A DNA stretch of 39,533 bases from Clostridium punense (GTDB lineage: Bacteria > Bacillota > Clostridia > Clostridiales > Clostridiaceae). Positions 1 to 7,859 of this stretch are shown here, in pieces. Each line of letters opens with the position of its first letter. Position 1 is the stretch's first letter. Both the position numbers and the translations under genes were made by a program. The notes beneath the pieces are model-generated. The model worked only from the letters and a program-made list of their open reading frames with translations, was not told the origin of the DNA and did no database searches. Location: positions 1-39,533 of the forward strand of contig NZ_JAGGLL010000033.1 of NCBI RefSeq assembly GCF_017874425.1, written 5' to 3'.

Positions 1-94
1 TACATTAATTTCTATTGAACCGCCGTATACCGAACGGTACGTACGGTGGTGTGAGAGGTCGCTGAATAAAATAATTATTCAGCTCCTACTCGAT
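1..94 (+). mobile_element. 3' end of a group II intron (domains V and VI)
   Basis: Bases 19-50 fold into a domain V hairpin. Stem 19-27 pairs with 42-50, there is a two-base CG bulge at 40-41, and an upper stem 28-31/36-39 has a four-base loop. Bases 53-91 form domain VI: GAGAGG (53-58) pairs with CCT and CTC, and a nine-base-pair stem joins 61-69 to 75-83. A single bulged A at 88 would be the branch point. The intron would end in AT at 94, seven bases counting from the branch A, as is usual for group II introns. The reverse transcriptase/maturase, if present, lies upstream of the window. The host locus on the 5' side cannot be seen. Confidence 0.85.
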
Positions 95-285
95 TACATA
101 AAAATCAAAAGTCAATACTTAACATATATAAAAGCAAATTACGTTAGTCTACGTAAGGCTTTTCTGCAAATGAAATTAATTCCCATTAGGCAAATATGAA
201 AAGATAAAAGCTTCTTATAAAAAATTGTATAATATCATGTGGATTTTCAAGTTGAAAAATAAGAAAACACATTATAAGAATTTGA
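95..285. other. Gene-free stretch, 3' exon side of the intron
   Basis: No convincing coding frame is seen between the intron end and the terminator at 286. A weak hairpin (AAAAGC at 131 against GCTTTT near 158) is present but has no clear role. A TATAAT-like hexamer near 226 lacks a good -35. Confidence 0.4.
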
Positions 286-309
286 AGAGTGTCTATTCAC
301 TCTTTTTTT
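286..309 (+). terminator. Rho-independent terminator upstream of spoIIIAA
   Basis: AGAGTG (286-291) and CACTCT (298-303) form a perfect six-pair stem with a six-base loop, followed directly by a run of T. It would end transcripts arriving from the intron side and isolate the spoIIIA operon. Confidence 0.75.
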
Positions 310-352
310 ATTTTTAAAATACTTATTTTTAAAATACTTATTTTTAAAATAA
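308..352. repeat. Three tandem 15-bp AT-rich units
   Basis: The unit TTATTTTTAAAATAC occurs at 308-322 and 323-337, with a third nearly complete copy from 338. It lies between the terminator and the spoIIIAA ribosome site, so the spoIIIA promoter must lie in or just after it. I could not identify a convincing sigma-E promoter. Confidence 0.7.
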
Positions 353-416
353 TTTATGTTTTGGTAATAATTCAAGTACATCCTTAATAACAATTAAGTA
401 AGAAAGGATGATGAAT

Positions 417-1343
417 ATGTTAACTAAAGATATATTGGATATACTTCCTAACACAATCAAAAAGGAAATTCAATCATGCAATAAATTAGACAAGGTTCAA
501 GAATTTAGAGTTAAAGCTAATAAACCCTTATTTCTAATTTGTGATAACAAGGAGTTAAGATTTAACTATATTTGTACCCTTGAAGATATAAAGATAATTT
601 TACAGAGAATGAGTAACTACTCTATATATGCTTTTGAGGACGAAATCAAACAAGGTTATATAACTATACAAGGTGGCCATAGAGTAGGACTTTGTGGTAG
701 TTGTGTTTTGGATAAAAGTTCTATTAAGACCATTAAAAATATAGCATCTATAAATATTAGAGTGGCTAGAGAAGTGGTTGGTTGTGGGGGGAAAATCTTG
801 CCCTATATCATAAATGATAATAGAATCCATAACACTATAATTATATCTCCACCTAAATGTGGAAAAACAACAATTTTAAGAGATTTAGTTAGACTAATAT
901 CCGATGGAGTTCCAAATTTAAATCTATTAGGAAAAAGTGTTTCAGTAATTGATGAGAGAAGTGAAATAGGAGCTTGTTTTAGAGGAATGCCCCAAATGAA
1001 TATAGGGGTTAGAACAGATATATTAGATGGATGCCCTAAGAGTGAAGGAATTGTGATGGCAATAAGAAGTATGGCTCCTGAGGTAATAGTATGCGATGAG
1101 ATAGGCACCTATAAAGATATGGAAAGTATAATCCTTGCCCTGAATTCAGGGGTGAGCTTAATTACAACAATACATGGCTTTGATACAGAAGATCTTTATA
1201 GAAGACCAGTATTTAAAGAAGTTCTTGAAAATAAAGTTTTTAGTAGAGCAATAGTTTTAAGTAATAGAAGGGGCATTGGTACCATAGAATATATATATGA
1301 TTTTACTAAAGGGGAAAAAGTAAGGAGGGAGGTCTGTGATTAA
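417..1343 (+). CDS. spoIIIAA: Stage III sporulation protein AA (SpoIIIA channel ATPase)
   Basis: Predicted secretion-type ATPase of the SpoIIIA-SpoIIQ channel that links mother cell and forespore during engulfment. A P-loop of the form PPKCGKTT lies at residues 145-152 and a Walker B-like segment (VIVCDE) near 223-228. The length, 308 aa, is that of the family. In-frame ATGs exist at 408, 411 and 417. I chose 417 because the AAAGGA ribosome site (403-408) would overlap the first ATG. It is the first gene of an eight-gene operon, and its end overlaps spoIIIAB by 8 bases, suggesting translational coupling. Confidence 0.95.
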   Translation: MLTKDILDILPNTIKKEIQSCNKLDKVQEFRVKANKPLFLICDNKELRFNYICTLEDIKIILQRMSNYSIYAFEDEIKQGYITIQGGHRVGLCGSCVLDKSSIKTIKNIASINIRVAREVVGCGGKILPYIINDNRIHNTIIISPPKCGKTTILRDLVRLISDGVPNLNLLGKSVSVIDERSEIGACFRGMPQMNIGVRTDILDGCPKSEGIVMAIRSMAPEVIVCDEIGTYKDMESIILALNSGVSLITTIHGFDTEDLYRRPVFKEVLENKVFSRAIVLSNRRGIGTIEYIYDFTKGEKVRREVCD

Positions 1344-1854
1344 AATAATTGGCATACTTCTAATTTTAATTTCTTCTACCGTAATAGGTTTTATGTATGG
1401 TGAAACCATGAAAAATAGGGTAAAAGAACTTAATGAAATACAAAGAGGGGTTCTTATCTTAAAAAATGAAATTAACTTTATGCATTCTTTACTGCCAGAT
1501 GCGCTTATGAGAGTGTCAGAAAAGTGTACAGGTTCTGTGAGTAAAATTTTTAAAGATGCCTCACACATACTAATGACTAATGAAGAAATAGATGTGCATG
1601 CAAGCTTTAAGAAATCTGTAGACTTAAATAAGTCTATTTTGAACCTTAAAAAGGAAGACATAAGCATTTTTCTAGATTTAAGTAAAAGTTTAGGCGAGTT
1701 AGATGTAGAGGGCCACAATGATATGTTTAATTTGGTTTCGGACAACCTTGATAAAGCAATAGTTGGGGCAGAAAATAATTTAGATAAAAATATTAAAATG
1801 TATAGATATCTTGGTTTTTCATTTGGGGCCATGATTGCAATAATTTTAATTTAG
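1336..1854 (+). CDS. spoIIIAB: Stage III sporulation protein AB
   Basis: Small mother-cell membrane protein of the SpoIIIA complex, 172 aa. A hydrophobic segment lies at residues 2-20 and another at the extreme C terminus (about 155-172), flanking a charged helical middle. This resembles the SpoIIIAB/GspF-like layout. It starts with GTG behind a very strong AGGAGGGAGG site that lies inside the end of spoIIIAA. Operon position and length both fit the family. Confidence 0.93.
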   Translation: MIKIIGILLILISSTVIGFMYGETMKNRVKELNEIQRGVLILKNEINFMHSLLPDALMRVSEKCTGSVSKIFKDASHILMTNEEIDVHASFKKSVDLNKSILNLKKEDISIFLDLSKSLGELDVEGHNDMFNLVSDNLDKAIVGAENNLDKNIKMYRYLGFSFGAMIAIILI

Positions 1855-1865
1855 GAGGGGTAACA

Positions 1866-2063
1866 ATGTTAGATATGAGTACAATTTTTAAAATAGCTGT
1901 GGTTGGGATTGTAATGATAATCCTTGAAAAAGTATTAAACAGCGGGGGAAAATCAGAATATGCGGTTATAAGCAATCTAGCAGGAGTGATTATTATTTTA
2001 ATGCTAGTCATTAGCTTAATAAGCAAGTTGTTCAACTCAGTTCAAACATTATTTTACTTTTAG
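1866..2063 (+). CDS. spoIIIAC: Stage III sporulation protein AC
   Basis: A 65-aa membrane protein with two hydrophobic helices (about residues 5-22 and 33-58), matching the two-helix SpoIIIAC family. It is preceded by GGAGGGG and lies 11 bases after spoIIIAB. It is expected to act in the mother-cell membrane as part of the SpoIIIA complex. Confidence 0.93.
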   Translation: MLDMSTIFKIAVVGIVMIILEKVLNSGGKSEYAVISNLAGVIIILMLVISLISKLFNSVQTLFYF

Positions 2064-2072
2064 GAGGGTGCT

Positions 2073-2456
2073 ATGGAGATAATTAAAATTGTTGCCTTTG
2101 CACTAGTTTCTCTATTGATTGTATTGGTGGTTAAAAATGAAAGAGGAGACATTGCTCTATTTTTAAGTTTAATTGCTGGGATTATGATATTTATTTTTAT
2201 GGTAAGTAAATTAACCATAGTGATAAATTTTCTTCAAAGCTTATCTAATAAGGCCAACATAGATGTAATTTATTTAGATACGGTTTTTAAAGTACTAGGA
2301 ATTGCTTACTTATCATCCTTTTGTAGTGAAATCTGCAAGGATGCTGGAGAAGGAAGCATAGCAGCAAAGGTAGAATTCGCAGGAAAGATACTAATACTAA
2401 CTCTAGCTATACCAATTCTTATGGCTGTAATGAGAAGTATATTAAAGATAATGTAG
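2073..2456 (+). CDS. spoIIIAD: Stage III sporulation protein AD
   Basis: A 127-aa protein with about four hydrophobic segments, homologous in layout to SpoIIIAC with an added C-terminal pair. It is identified by size, hydropathy and its fixed place between AC and AE. The ribosome site is AGGAGGG at 2062-2068, which starts within the spoIIIAC stop codon. Confidence 0.93.
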   Translation: MEIIKIVAFALVSLLIVLVVKNERGDIALFLSLIAGIMIFIFMVSKLTIVINFLQSLSNKANIDVIYLDTVFKVLGIAYLSSFCSEICKDAGEGSIAAKVEFAGKILILTLAIPILMAVMRSILKIM

Positions 2457-2466
2457 AGGTATAAAT

Positions 2467-3615
2467 ATGAAAAAAATGCTATTAGTTCTAATGATGATAC
2501 TATGGATACCCTGGAATGTTCAAGCTGCAGAAGAGATAAAAATTGACCAAGAGCAAATTAATAAAGTAAATGGTTTATACAACTACATCTCTAATATGCA
2601 GAATGAATATGACCTTTTACGAGACATGTCACCTAAAGAGTTTGTTGATGCCTATATGAAAGATGGACAAGGTGCCTTTAAGGGAAAGAAATTAACCACA
2701 ATAGCGCTATCTTATATTTTCAAAGAAGTTGTAGCCTCCTTTAAGATAGTTGGAGGACTAATTATTATAGCAGTGGTATGTTCACTGCTAAACAATCTAC
2801 AAAGCGCCTTTAGTAATGAAAGTATATCAAATGTTGCATACTTTGCTTGTTATGCAGTGCTGATTACTATAATAGCTAAGGGTTTCTATGTAGGGGTGGA
2901 TTTAGCTCATGATGTAATTCTGGATATTAGTAATTTTATGGCAGCCCTAATGCCTGTGCTTATTACATTGCTAGCCAGTATGGGAAGTTTTACTGAAGCT
3001 ATGGTTATGGATCCTATCATAATGGCAGCTTGTAGCATAGGAGCAAATCTATATGCAACTGTAATAATACCCATGATTTGTATGAGCTTTGTGCTTGATT
3101 TTGTTAATAATATTTCTGATAGATACAATGTAGATAAACTTACAGATCTCATAAGAAAATGTGCTCTTTGGTCACAAGGAATTCTCCTAACAGTTTTTGT
3201 TGGAATTATAACCATAAGGGGTATTACTACTAGCAGTTTAGATTTAGTTACTACGAAAACAGCAAAATATGCAGTGGATAGTTTTATACCTGTGGTAGGA
3301 AAGACCTTATCAGATGCTATTGCTACAGTAGCAAGTTACACCATGCTGCTAAAAAGCTCAGTAAGTGTTCTAGGAGTTATTGTTTTAATTGGAATGGTTT
3401 TAGTTCCGGTTATAAAAATAGTTGTAATGGCCTTTATGTATAAGCTTACAGCTGCATTGTTACAACCGGTTAGTGATAAAAAAATTACTGCAGTAATTGA
3501 TTCTGCTGGAGGCTCATTAATCCTTTTAAGCACATGCTTACTTAGCGTAACAATAATGTTTTTTATTATGATAACCATAATAGCATCCACAGGTAAAGGA
3601 CTAATACTAGCATAA
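2467..3615 (+). CDS. spoIIIAE: Stage III sporulation protein AE
   Basis: Large polytopic component of the SpoIIIA complex, 382 aa. An N-terminal signal peptide appears to end near residue 20 (VQA before AEE). A soluble stretch with a DMSPKEF segment follows, then about six to eight hydrophobic helices from residue 76 to the end. Length and order match SpoIIIAE of other spore formers. It starts 11 bases after spoIIIAD with a modest GAGGT site. Confidence 0.95.
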   Translation: MKKMLLVLMMILWIPWNVQAAEEIKIDQEQINKVNGLYNYISNMQNEYDLLRDMSPKEFVDAYMKDGQGAFKGKKLTTIALSYIFKEVVASFKIVGGLIIIAVVCSLLNNLQSAFSNESISNVAYFACYAVLITIIAKGFYVGVDLAHDVILDISNFMAALMPVLITLLASMGSFTEAMVMDPIIMAACSIGANLYATVIIPMICMSFVLDFVNNISDRYNVDKLTDLIRKCALWSQGILLTVFVGIITIRGITTSSLDLVTTKTAKYAVDSFIPVVGKTLSDAIATVASYTMLLKSSVSVLGVIVLIGMVLVPVIKIVVMAFMYKLTAALLQPVSDKKITAVIDSAGGSLILLSTCLLSVTIMFFIMITIIASTGKGLILA

Positions 3616-3640
3616 AATCTTGTGAAGAGCAGGTGATATT

Positions 3641-4249
3641 ATGATTGAAGCACTAAAATCTTGGATAATTACAATTTGCACTGCAGTTTTCTTTACTACC
3701 GCAGTACAAATGATACTTCCAGAAGGCTCACTAAAGAAATATTGTAATTTTGTATTAGGCTTAATAATTTTAGTTGTGATGATTAACCCCATAATAAAAA
3801 TATTTAATCCTAATGTAAATATAAATAACTTGATTGAAACCTCATCAGCATATATTTCAAATAAAGAATATGAAAATGATTTTGATAAGTATAGGGATGT
3901 TAATATTAATAATACCTTAAATGCTTTTAAATCAAATTTAGAAAAACAATGTATAAAAGATTTAGAAAAGACCTTTGGTAAGGACAAGTACAGAGCTAAG
4001 GTCAATGCACAGTACAATAAAGAGGATAGTATTTTTGTAATTAATAGTATTGAGATTGGCGTAAATGATGGTTCTGTGGAACGAATCAAGAAGGTTGAAA
4101 TAGGTAAAGAAAGTGTTACAGTGGATAATCCAGATAAAGTAGATAATAAAAAGGCTACAGAAATAAAGGATTATATTAGTTCTAAATATGATATATCCAA
4201 AAATAAAATTTATATATACAGAGCAAATTCTGTATATAACATAAATTGA
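3641..4249 (+). CDS. spoIIIAF: Stage III sporulation protein AF
   Basis: A 202-aa protein with two N-terminal hydrophobic helices (about residues 7-25 and 35-53) and a soluble, lysine-rich C-terminal domain exposed between the two membranes. This is the SpoIIIAF arrangement with its ring-building-like domain. The ribosome site is AGCAGGTG, and the gene lies 25 bases after spoIIIAE. Confidence 0.92.
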   Translation: MIEALKSWIITICTAVFFTTAVQMILPEGSLKKYCNFVLGLIILVVMINPIIKIFNPNVNINNLIETSSAYISNKEYENDFDKYRDVNINNTLNAFKSNLEKQCIKDLEKTFGKDKYRAKVNAQYNKEDSIFVINSIEIGVNDGSVERIKKVEIGKESVTVDNPDKVDNKKATEIKDYISSKYDISKNKIYIYRANSVYNIN

Positions 4250-4278
4250 ACTCATGATTAAAAAGGGGGGGAATTTTA

Positions 4279-4953
4279 ATGTTAGAGGAGCTAAAAAATA
4301 AGTTAACCATGATAGTAAAAGGTGAAATAAAATTAGTAGATAGTTCACCAGAAAAACAAGAGGAAGAAAAGAAGGGAAGCAAGAACAAAGGAAAAAATTT
4401 TGTCTCAAATATGATGATTTTATTTTTAGCAGGAGTTCTCTTAGTAATTGTTAGCACCATATTTAAACCAGATATTATACCTAGTGCAGCAAATAAAACC
4501 AATGAAAAAACAATACAAACCAGTGGGCAAGGTGGGGATACGCCTACCACAGATAATTCCTATAAAGAAAGAGTTCAAAATGAGTTAATGTCAACTTTAG
4601 AACATATTGATGGAGTTGGTAAGGTGCGTGTAATGATGTACTTTGAGGGCGGAGAAGAACAGGTTCCTGCATTTAATACAGATGAATCTAAAAGTAGCAC
4701 AGAAGAAAAAGATCCTTCAGGAGGAACTAGAAAGATTACACAAGATGGTGGTGGAAACACCGTGGTGATGACTAATGATGGAAGCAACCAGCAGCCTTTT
4801 ATATTAAAAAAATATAATCCTAAAATCACAGGTATATGCATAGTTGCAGAAGGTGCAAGTGATAAAATTACTGAGCTTAGAGTACGTCAAGCGGTAACAA
4901 TATTATTCGGATTGCCAGAAAATAAAGTTCAGGTATATCCTATGAAAAAGTAG
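4279..4953 (+). CDS. spoIIIAG: Stage III sporulation protein AG
   Basis: SpoIIIAG forms a large ring in the space between mother cell and forespore. The 224-aa product has a short cytoplasmic N terminus, one membrane helix (about residues 43-62), a low-complexity Gly/Thr/Asp/Lys loop (about 130-165) and a C-terminal ring-building domain. It is preceded by a G-rich ribosome site (GGGGGGG) and follows spoIIIAF by 29 bases. Confidence 0.94.
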   Translation: MLEELKNKLTMIVKGEIKLVDSSPEKQEEEKKGSKNKGKNFVSNMMILFLAGVLLVIVSTIFKPDIIPSAANKTNEKTIQTSGQGGDTPTTDNSYKERVQNELMSTLEHIDGVGKVRVMMYFEGGEEQVPAFNTDESKSSTEEKDPSGGTRKITQDGGGNTVVMTNDGSNQQPFILKKYNPKITGICIVAEGASDKITELRVRQAVTILFGLPENKVQVYPMKK

Positions 4954-4993
4954 CATATAATGTGTTAGAAATAAAAATTTGGGGGGAATAAAA

Positions 4994-5479
4994 ATGAATA
5001 AAAAACAAACTATAATTATTTCTGTACTTTTAGTATTAATCGTGTTTGCGGGGTATTTAGCAACCCAAGTAAATGGACCACTTTATGTAACTGATGATCA
5101 ATTTGTTGGTGATACTGCAAAGACATCAGCTAAGAGTAACTTCTTTGCAGAAGCTTCACTTAAGCGTGATCAAGATCAACAAAAGGCAATTCAAAGCTTA
5201 AAGAGTTTACTTGATGATGCTAATGTTCCAGCAGAACAAAAAGCTCAAATTTCAATAGAGTATAAAGACTTAGCTCTTCAAACTGAGAAAGAGGGAGAAA
5301 TTGAATTAACATTAAAAGCTCAAGGTTATCCAGAGGCTCTTTGTACATTAGACAAAGAAAAAGCTACAGTATTTGTTAAATCTGATAAAGAATTGAGTGA
5401 CCAACAAGTAAGACAAATAAGAGATGTAGTAATGAGCAAATCAAACATTAAAAATATTGAAATTAAGGTTGCTCAATAA
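4994..5479 (+). CDS. spoIIIAH: Stage III sporulation protein AH
   Basis: SpoIIIAH is the YscJ/FliF-like partner of SpoIIQ. The 161-aa product has one N-terminal membrane helix (about residues 5-24) and a soluble ring-building domain ending in a NIEIKVAQ strand. An upstream in-frame start at 4979 would overlap the GGGGGG ribosome site (4981-4986). The ATG at 4994, eight bases downstream of it, is therefore preferred. Last gene of the operon. Confidence 0.94.
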   Translation: MNKKQTIIISVLLVLIVFAGYLATQVNGPLYVTDDQFVGDTAKTSAKSNFFAEASLKRDQDQQKAIQSLKSLLDDANVPAEQKAQISIEYKDLALQTEKEGEIELTLKAQGYPEALCTLDKEKATVFVKSDKELSDQQVRQIRDVVMSKSNIKNIEIKVAQ

Positions 5480-5483
5480 CATT

Positions 5484-5511
5484 TGTAAATTTATTCTTAA
5501 TCTGATATAAT
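5484..5511 (+). promoter_or_regulatory. Candidate sigma-A promoter for the Asp23 gene
   Basis: A TATAAT at 5506-5511 is preceded by TGA, giving an extended -10. A weak TTGTAA lies at 5484-5489 with a 16-base spacer. It falls between spoIIIAH and the Asp23 gene, so the latter need not depend on the sporulation operon. Confidence 0.55.
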
Positions 5512-5554
5512 ATCATTAGTAACTTTTACCTAATTAAAACAAGGGGGTACTGAT

Positions 5555-5941
5555 ATGGAAGAAAATATTTATAATGAACAAGAAGTTGGAATTGTAAAAA
5601 TTTCAGATGAAGTAGTAAGTGTAATAGCAGGATTAGCTGCAGCTGAAGTAGAAGGTATTGCAGGCATGAGTGCTAGCATAGTTGGTGAAATTAGTCAAAT
5701 CTTTACTGGCAAGAAAAATGTTTCTAAAGGTGTTAAAGTTAGTGTGGAGAACAACAATGCAATTATTGATTTATATACAGTAGTTGAGTATGGAGTTAAA
5801 ATTCCTGAGCTTGCACAAAAGGTACAAAGCAATGTAAAGAAGACAGTTGAAACTATGACTGGTTTAGCTGTATCAGGTGTTAACATTTATATACAAAATG
5901 TTATTCTCCCAAAATCAGATAAAGAAGAGGCAATAGATTAA
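5555..5941 (+). CDS. Asp23/Gls24 family envelope stress protein (YqhY-like)
   Basis: A 128-aa Asp23/Gls24-family protein. The family signature is visible: a first beta region (VGIVKISDEVVSVIAGLAA), the VEGIAGMS turn, and the late VSGVNIYIQNV strand. In B. subtilis the homologue yqhY lies between accBC and nusB and is linked to lipid metabolism. Here the same gene sits just before nusB, but accB and accC are absent. An AAGGGGGT site precedes the ATG, and a strong palindromic terminator follows. Confidence 0.9.
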   Translation: MEENIYNEQEVGIVKISDEVVSVIAGLAAAEVEGIAGMSASIVGEISQIFTGKKNVSKGVKVSVENNNAIIDLYTVVEYGVKIPELAQKVQSNVKKTVETMTGLAVSGVNIYIQNVILPKSDKEEAID

Positions 5942-5948
5942 TAAATGA

Positions 5949-5974
5949 ACACCCTCTGAATTCAGAGGGTGTTT
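5949..5974 (+). terminator. Terminator after the Asp23 gene
   Basis: A perfect palindrome (ACACCCTCTGAA against TTCAGAGGGTGT), followed by only a short T run. It separates the Asp23 gene from nusB. Confidence 0.75.
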
Positions 5975-6125
5975 CCATGTTTTCATTTTTATTTTCACTA
6001 TAACTTATTTTTAAAACAAAATAATTAGGCATAAAAGTTTTAAATGTATAAACTTCTGCATAAAAATCAGGAGAAATGCAATTTATACTGTAATTTAAAT
6101 AAAAATATGGTTAAGATATTATATA

Positions 6126-6229
6126 TAGGGAACCAGAGTAAAAATCTAACTTAGATATGAGTCCTACCCTGGTTCCCTTAAGGGCTTATGAAGATGGGTA
6201 AGTTTAAATTCTACCAGGGAACCCTATAG
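6126..6229 (-). repeat. GGGAACC repeat family, copy 1
   Basis: A roughly 104-bp intergenic repeat, read on the minus strand to match the other copies. It holds three GGTTCCC/GGGAACC blocks: 6127-6134, near 6171-6178 and near 6216-6224. The middle block can pair with either outer block. Related copies are at 6266, 19635, 27563 and 27751. Confidence 0.75.
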
Positions 6230-6265
6230 TAGAGATTTTGTATTCATTATATAAACTTCAATTTC

Positions 6266-6374
6266 TAGGGAACCAAAGCTAAGACATAACTTACACATTG
6301 AACTACCTTGATTCTCTTAAGTCTTTTAATAAGATGAGTAAAATAAATTTTCATCACATAAGCCTATAGAACCC
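6266..6374 (-). repeat. GGGAACC repeat family, copy 2
   Basis: A diverged tandem neighbour of copy 1 with the same order of blocks. It starts AGGGAACCAAAG and ends CTATAGAACCC. The period between copies 1 and 2 is about 140 bases. Confidence 0.7.
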
Positions 6375-6383
6375 AACATTAAA

Positions 6384-6530
6384 TTTAACAATATTTTGGA
6401 AGCCGTAAGTTTCTATCTCTATAAGGGGTTGTTAACCAGCCTTGCAGTTGCTCAACCTAAGCAAGTTGCTTTGATGATAGGACCAATTTACTTCCAAAGT
6501 TGTTAACAAAATGAACTTGTTCATTATTTA
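6384..6530 (+). repeat. Structured RNA-like repeat, copy A (upstream of nusB)
   Basis: About 147 bases, bounded by an inverted repeat in which TTTAACA..TTTGGAAG (6384-6402) faces CTTCCAAAGTTGTTAA (6491-6506). An inner pairing joins CTATC (6413-6417) to GATAG (6476-6480). The tail hairpin AATGAAC/GTTCATT is at 6510-6525. A second copy is at 21187. The tail ends 40 bases before nusB, so it may be the nusB leader. Confidence 0.65.
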
Positions 6531-6569
6531 AAAGTGACTTTTAGATATAAAAATACACGGAGGTATAAT

Positions 6570-6971
6570 ATGAATAGAAGAAAATCAAGAGAAATAGCAA
6601 TGCAGTTACTATTTGAAATGTCAATTAATAAGGAAGACTGTAGTTTTATTATACAAAATTTTAAGGAAAATGCAGACATAGATTTGAAAGATATAGACTT
6701 TCAGTACATAGAAAGAGTTCTTAACGGGGTACAAGTCAATGGAAAAGAAATTGACTCAACAATAGAAAAATACTTGGTAAAGTGGAAAATCGAAAGATTA
6801 CCAAAAATGAACTTAGCTATCTTAAGAATGGCAACTTTTGAGATATTATTTGAAGCAGATATTCCAGAAAGAGTATCGGTAAATGAGGCAATTGAGTTAG
6901 CAAAAGCTTACGGTGATGATAATGCGCCATCCTTTATTAATGCAGTCTTAAATAACTTAGTTAAGAAGTAG
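6570..6971 (+). CDS. nusB: Transcription antitermination factor NusB
   Basis: A 133-aa all-helical RNA-binding protein that joins the rRNA antitermination complex with S10/NusE. The N terminus (NRRKSREIAMQLLFEM) and the C-terminal NEAIELAKAYGDDNAPSFINAVL segment are typical. The frame is open from 6534, but the GGAGGT site at 6559-6564 fixes the start at ATG 6570. It is the first gene of the run to recN. Confidence 0.95.
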   Translation: MNRRKSREIAMQLLFEMSINKEDCSFIIQNFKENADIDLKDIDFQYIERVLNGVQVNGKEIDSTIEKYLVKWKIERLPKMNLAILRMATFEILFEADIPERVSVNEAIELAKAYGDDNAPSFINAVLNNLVKK

Positions 6972-6983
6972 TTAGGTATTATT

Positions 6984-7859
6984 ATGGGAATACGATTAAA
7001 TGGTGTTGAATTAGCGAAAAAGTTTAAAGCGGAAATTAAAGACACAATAGCTAAAGAAAAAAATATGGGAAAGAGAACTCCATCCTTAGCTTCAATTATT
7101 ATTGGAGAAGACGGAGGATCTTTGTCTTATATTAAGAATCAAGTTAAGATTAGTGAAGAACTTGGAATTAATTATGAAGTTTTAAGGTTTCCTAAAAGTA
7201 TTAGTGAAGATGAAATAATTGAATATCTTGAAGAGCTTAATAAAAGTAGCAATGTAGATGGCATAATTTTACAACTTCCACTACCTGGTGCTTTTAATGA
7301 AGGAAGAATTATTGAAAGTATATCTTATAAAAAAGATGTAGATAGCTTAACGGATATAAATATTGGGAAATTTTACAAAGGTGAAGAGAGTTTTATCCCT
7401 TGTACTGCAAGAAGTGTTCTTCAATTAATCAAAAGTACCTGTGATGATTTAAGAGGAAAAAAAGCAGTGGTGGTGGGAAGAAGTAACATTGTTGGCAAAC
7501 CAACATCTTATTTGTTATTAAATGAACACTGCACAGTAACCATATGTCACTCAAACACAAAGGAGTTAAAGGATATATGTAAATCGGCTGATATTCTTGT
7601 GACAGCACTAGGAATTCCAAACTTTATTACAGTAGATTATGTTAAAAAGGAAGCTATTGTTATTGATGTAGGAACTACATTAGTAGACGGAAAAATAAGA
7701 GGAGATGTAGATTTTGACAGTGTAATTGAAGTGGCTAGCTATGTAAGTCCTGTTCCAGGGGGAGTGGGAGCTATGACAACTACAATGTTAATGAAAAATA
7801 CCTGTGAGGCGTGGTTAAAAAATGTATGCGAAGATACTTACAGTAACAGCAGTAAATAA
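6984..7859 (+). CDS. folD: Methylenetetrahydrofolate dehydrogenase/cyclohydrolase
   Basis: Bifunctional cytosolic enzyme that interconverts 5,10-methylene-, methenyl- and 10-formyl-tetrahydrofolate. It is 291 aa, the usual length. The SYIKNQVK catalytic lysine region, LQLPLPG motif, VVGRSNIVGKP nucleotide-binding turn and C-terminal PVPGGVGAMTTTML motif are all present. The start lies 12 bases after nusB with a weak ribosome site, so coupling with nusB is likely. The 3' end overlaps xseA by 38 bases. Confidence 0.95.
   Translation: MGIRLNGVELAKKFKAEIKDTIAKEKNMGKRTPSLASIIIGEDGGSLSYIKNQVKISEELGINYEVLRFPKSISEDEIIEYLEELNKSSNVDGIILQLPLPGAFNEGRIIESISYKKDVDSLTDINIGKFYKGEESFIPCTARSVLQLIKSTCDDLRGKKAVVVGRSNIVGKPTSYLLLNEHCTVTICHSNTKELKDICKSADILVTALGIPNFITVDYVKKEAIVIDVGTTLVDGKIRGDVDFDSVIEVASYVSPVPGGVGAMTTTMLMKNTCEAWLKNVCEDTYSNSSK

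Noticed and set aside
3962-4550. Long minus-strand frames across spoIIIAF and spoIIIAG
   Set aside because: They are antisense shadows of AT-rich coding sequence, with unlikely composition and no ribosome sites.
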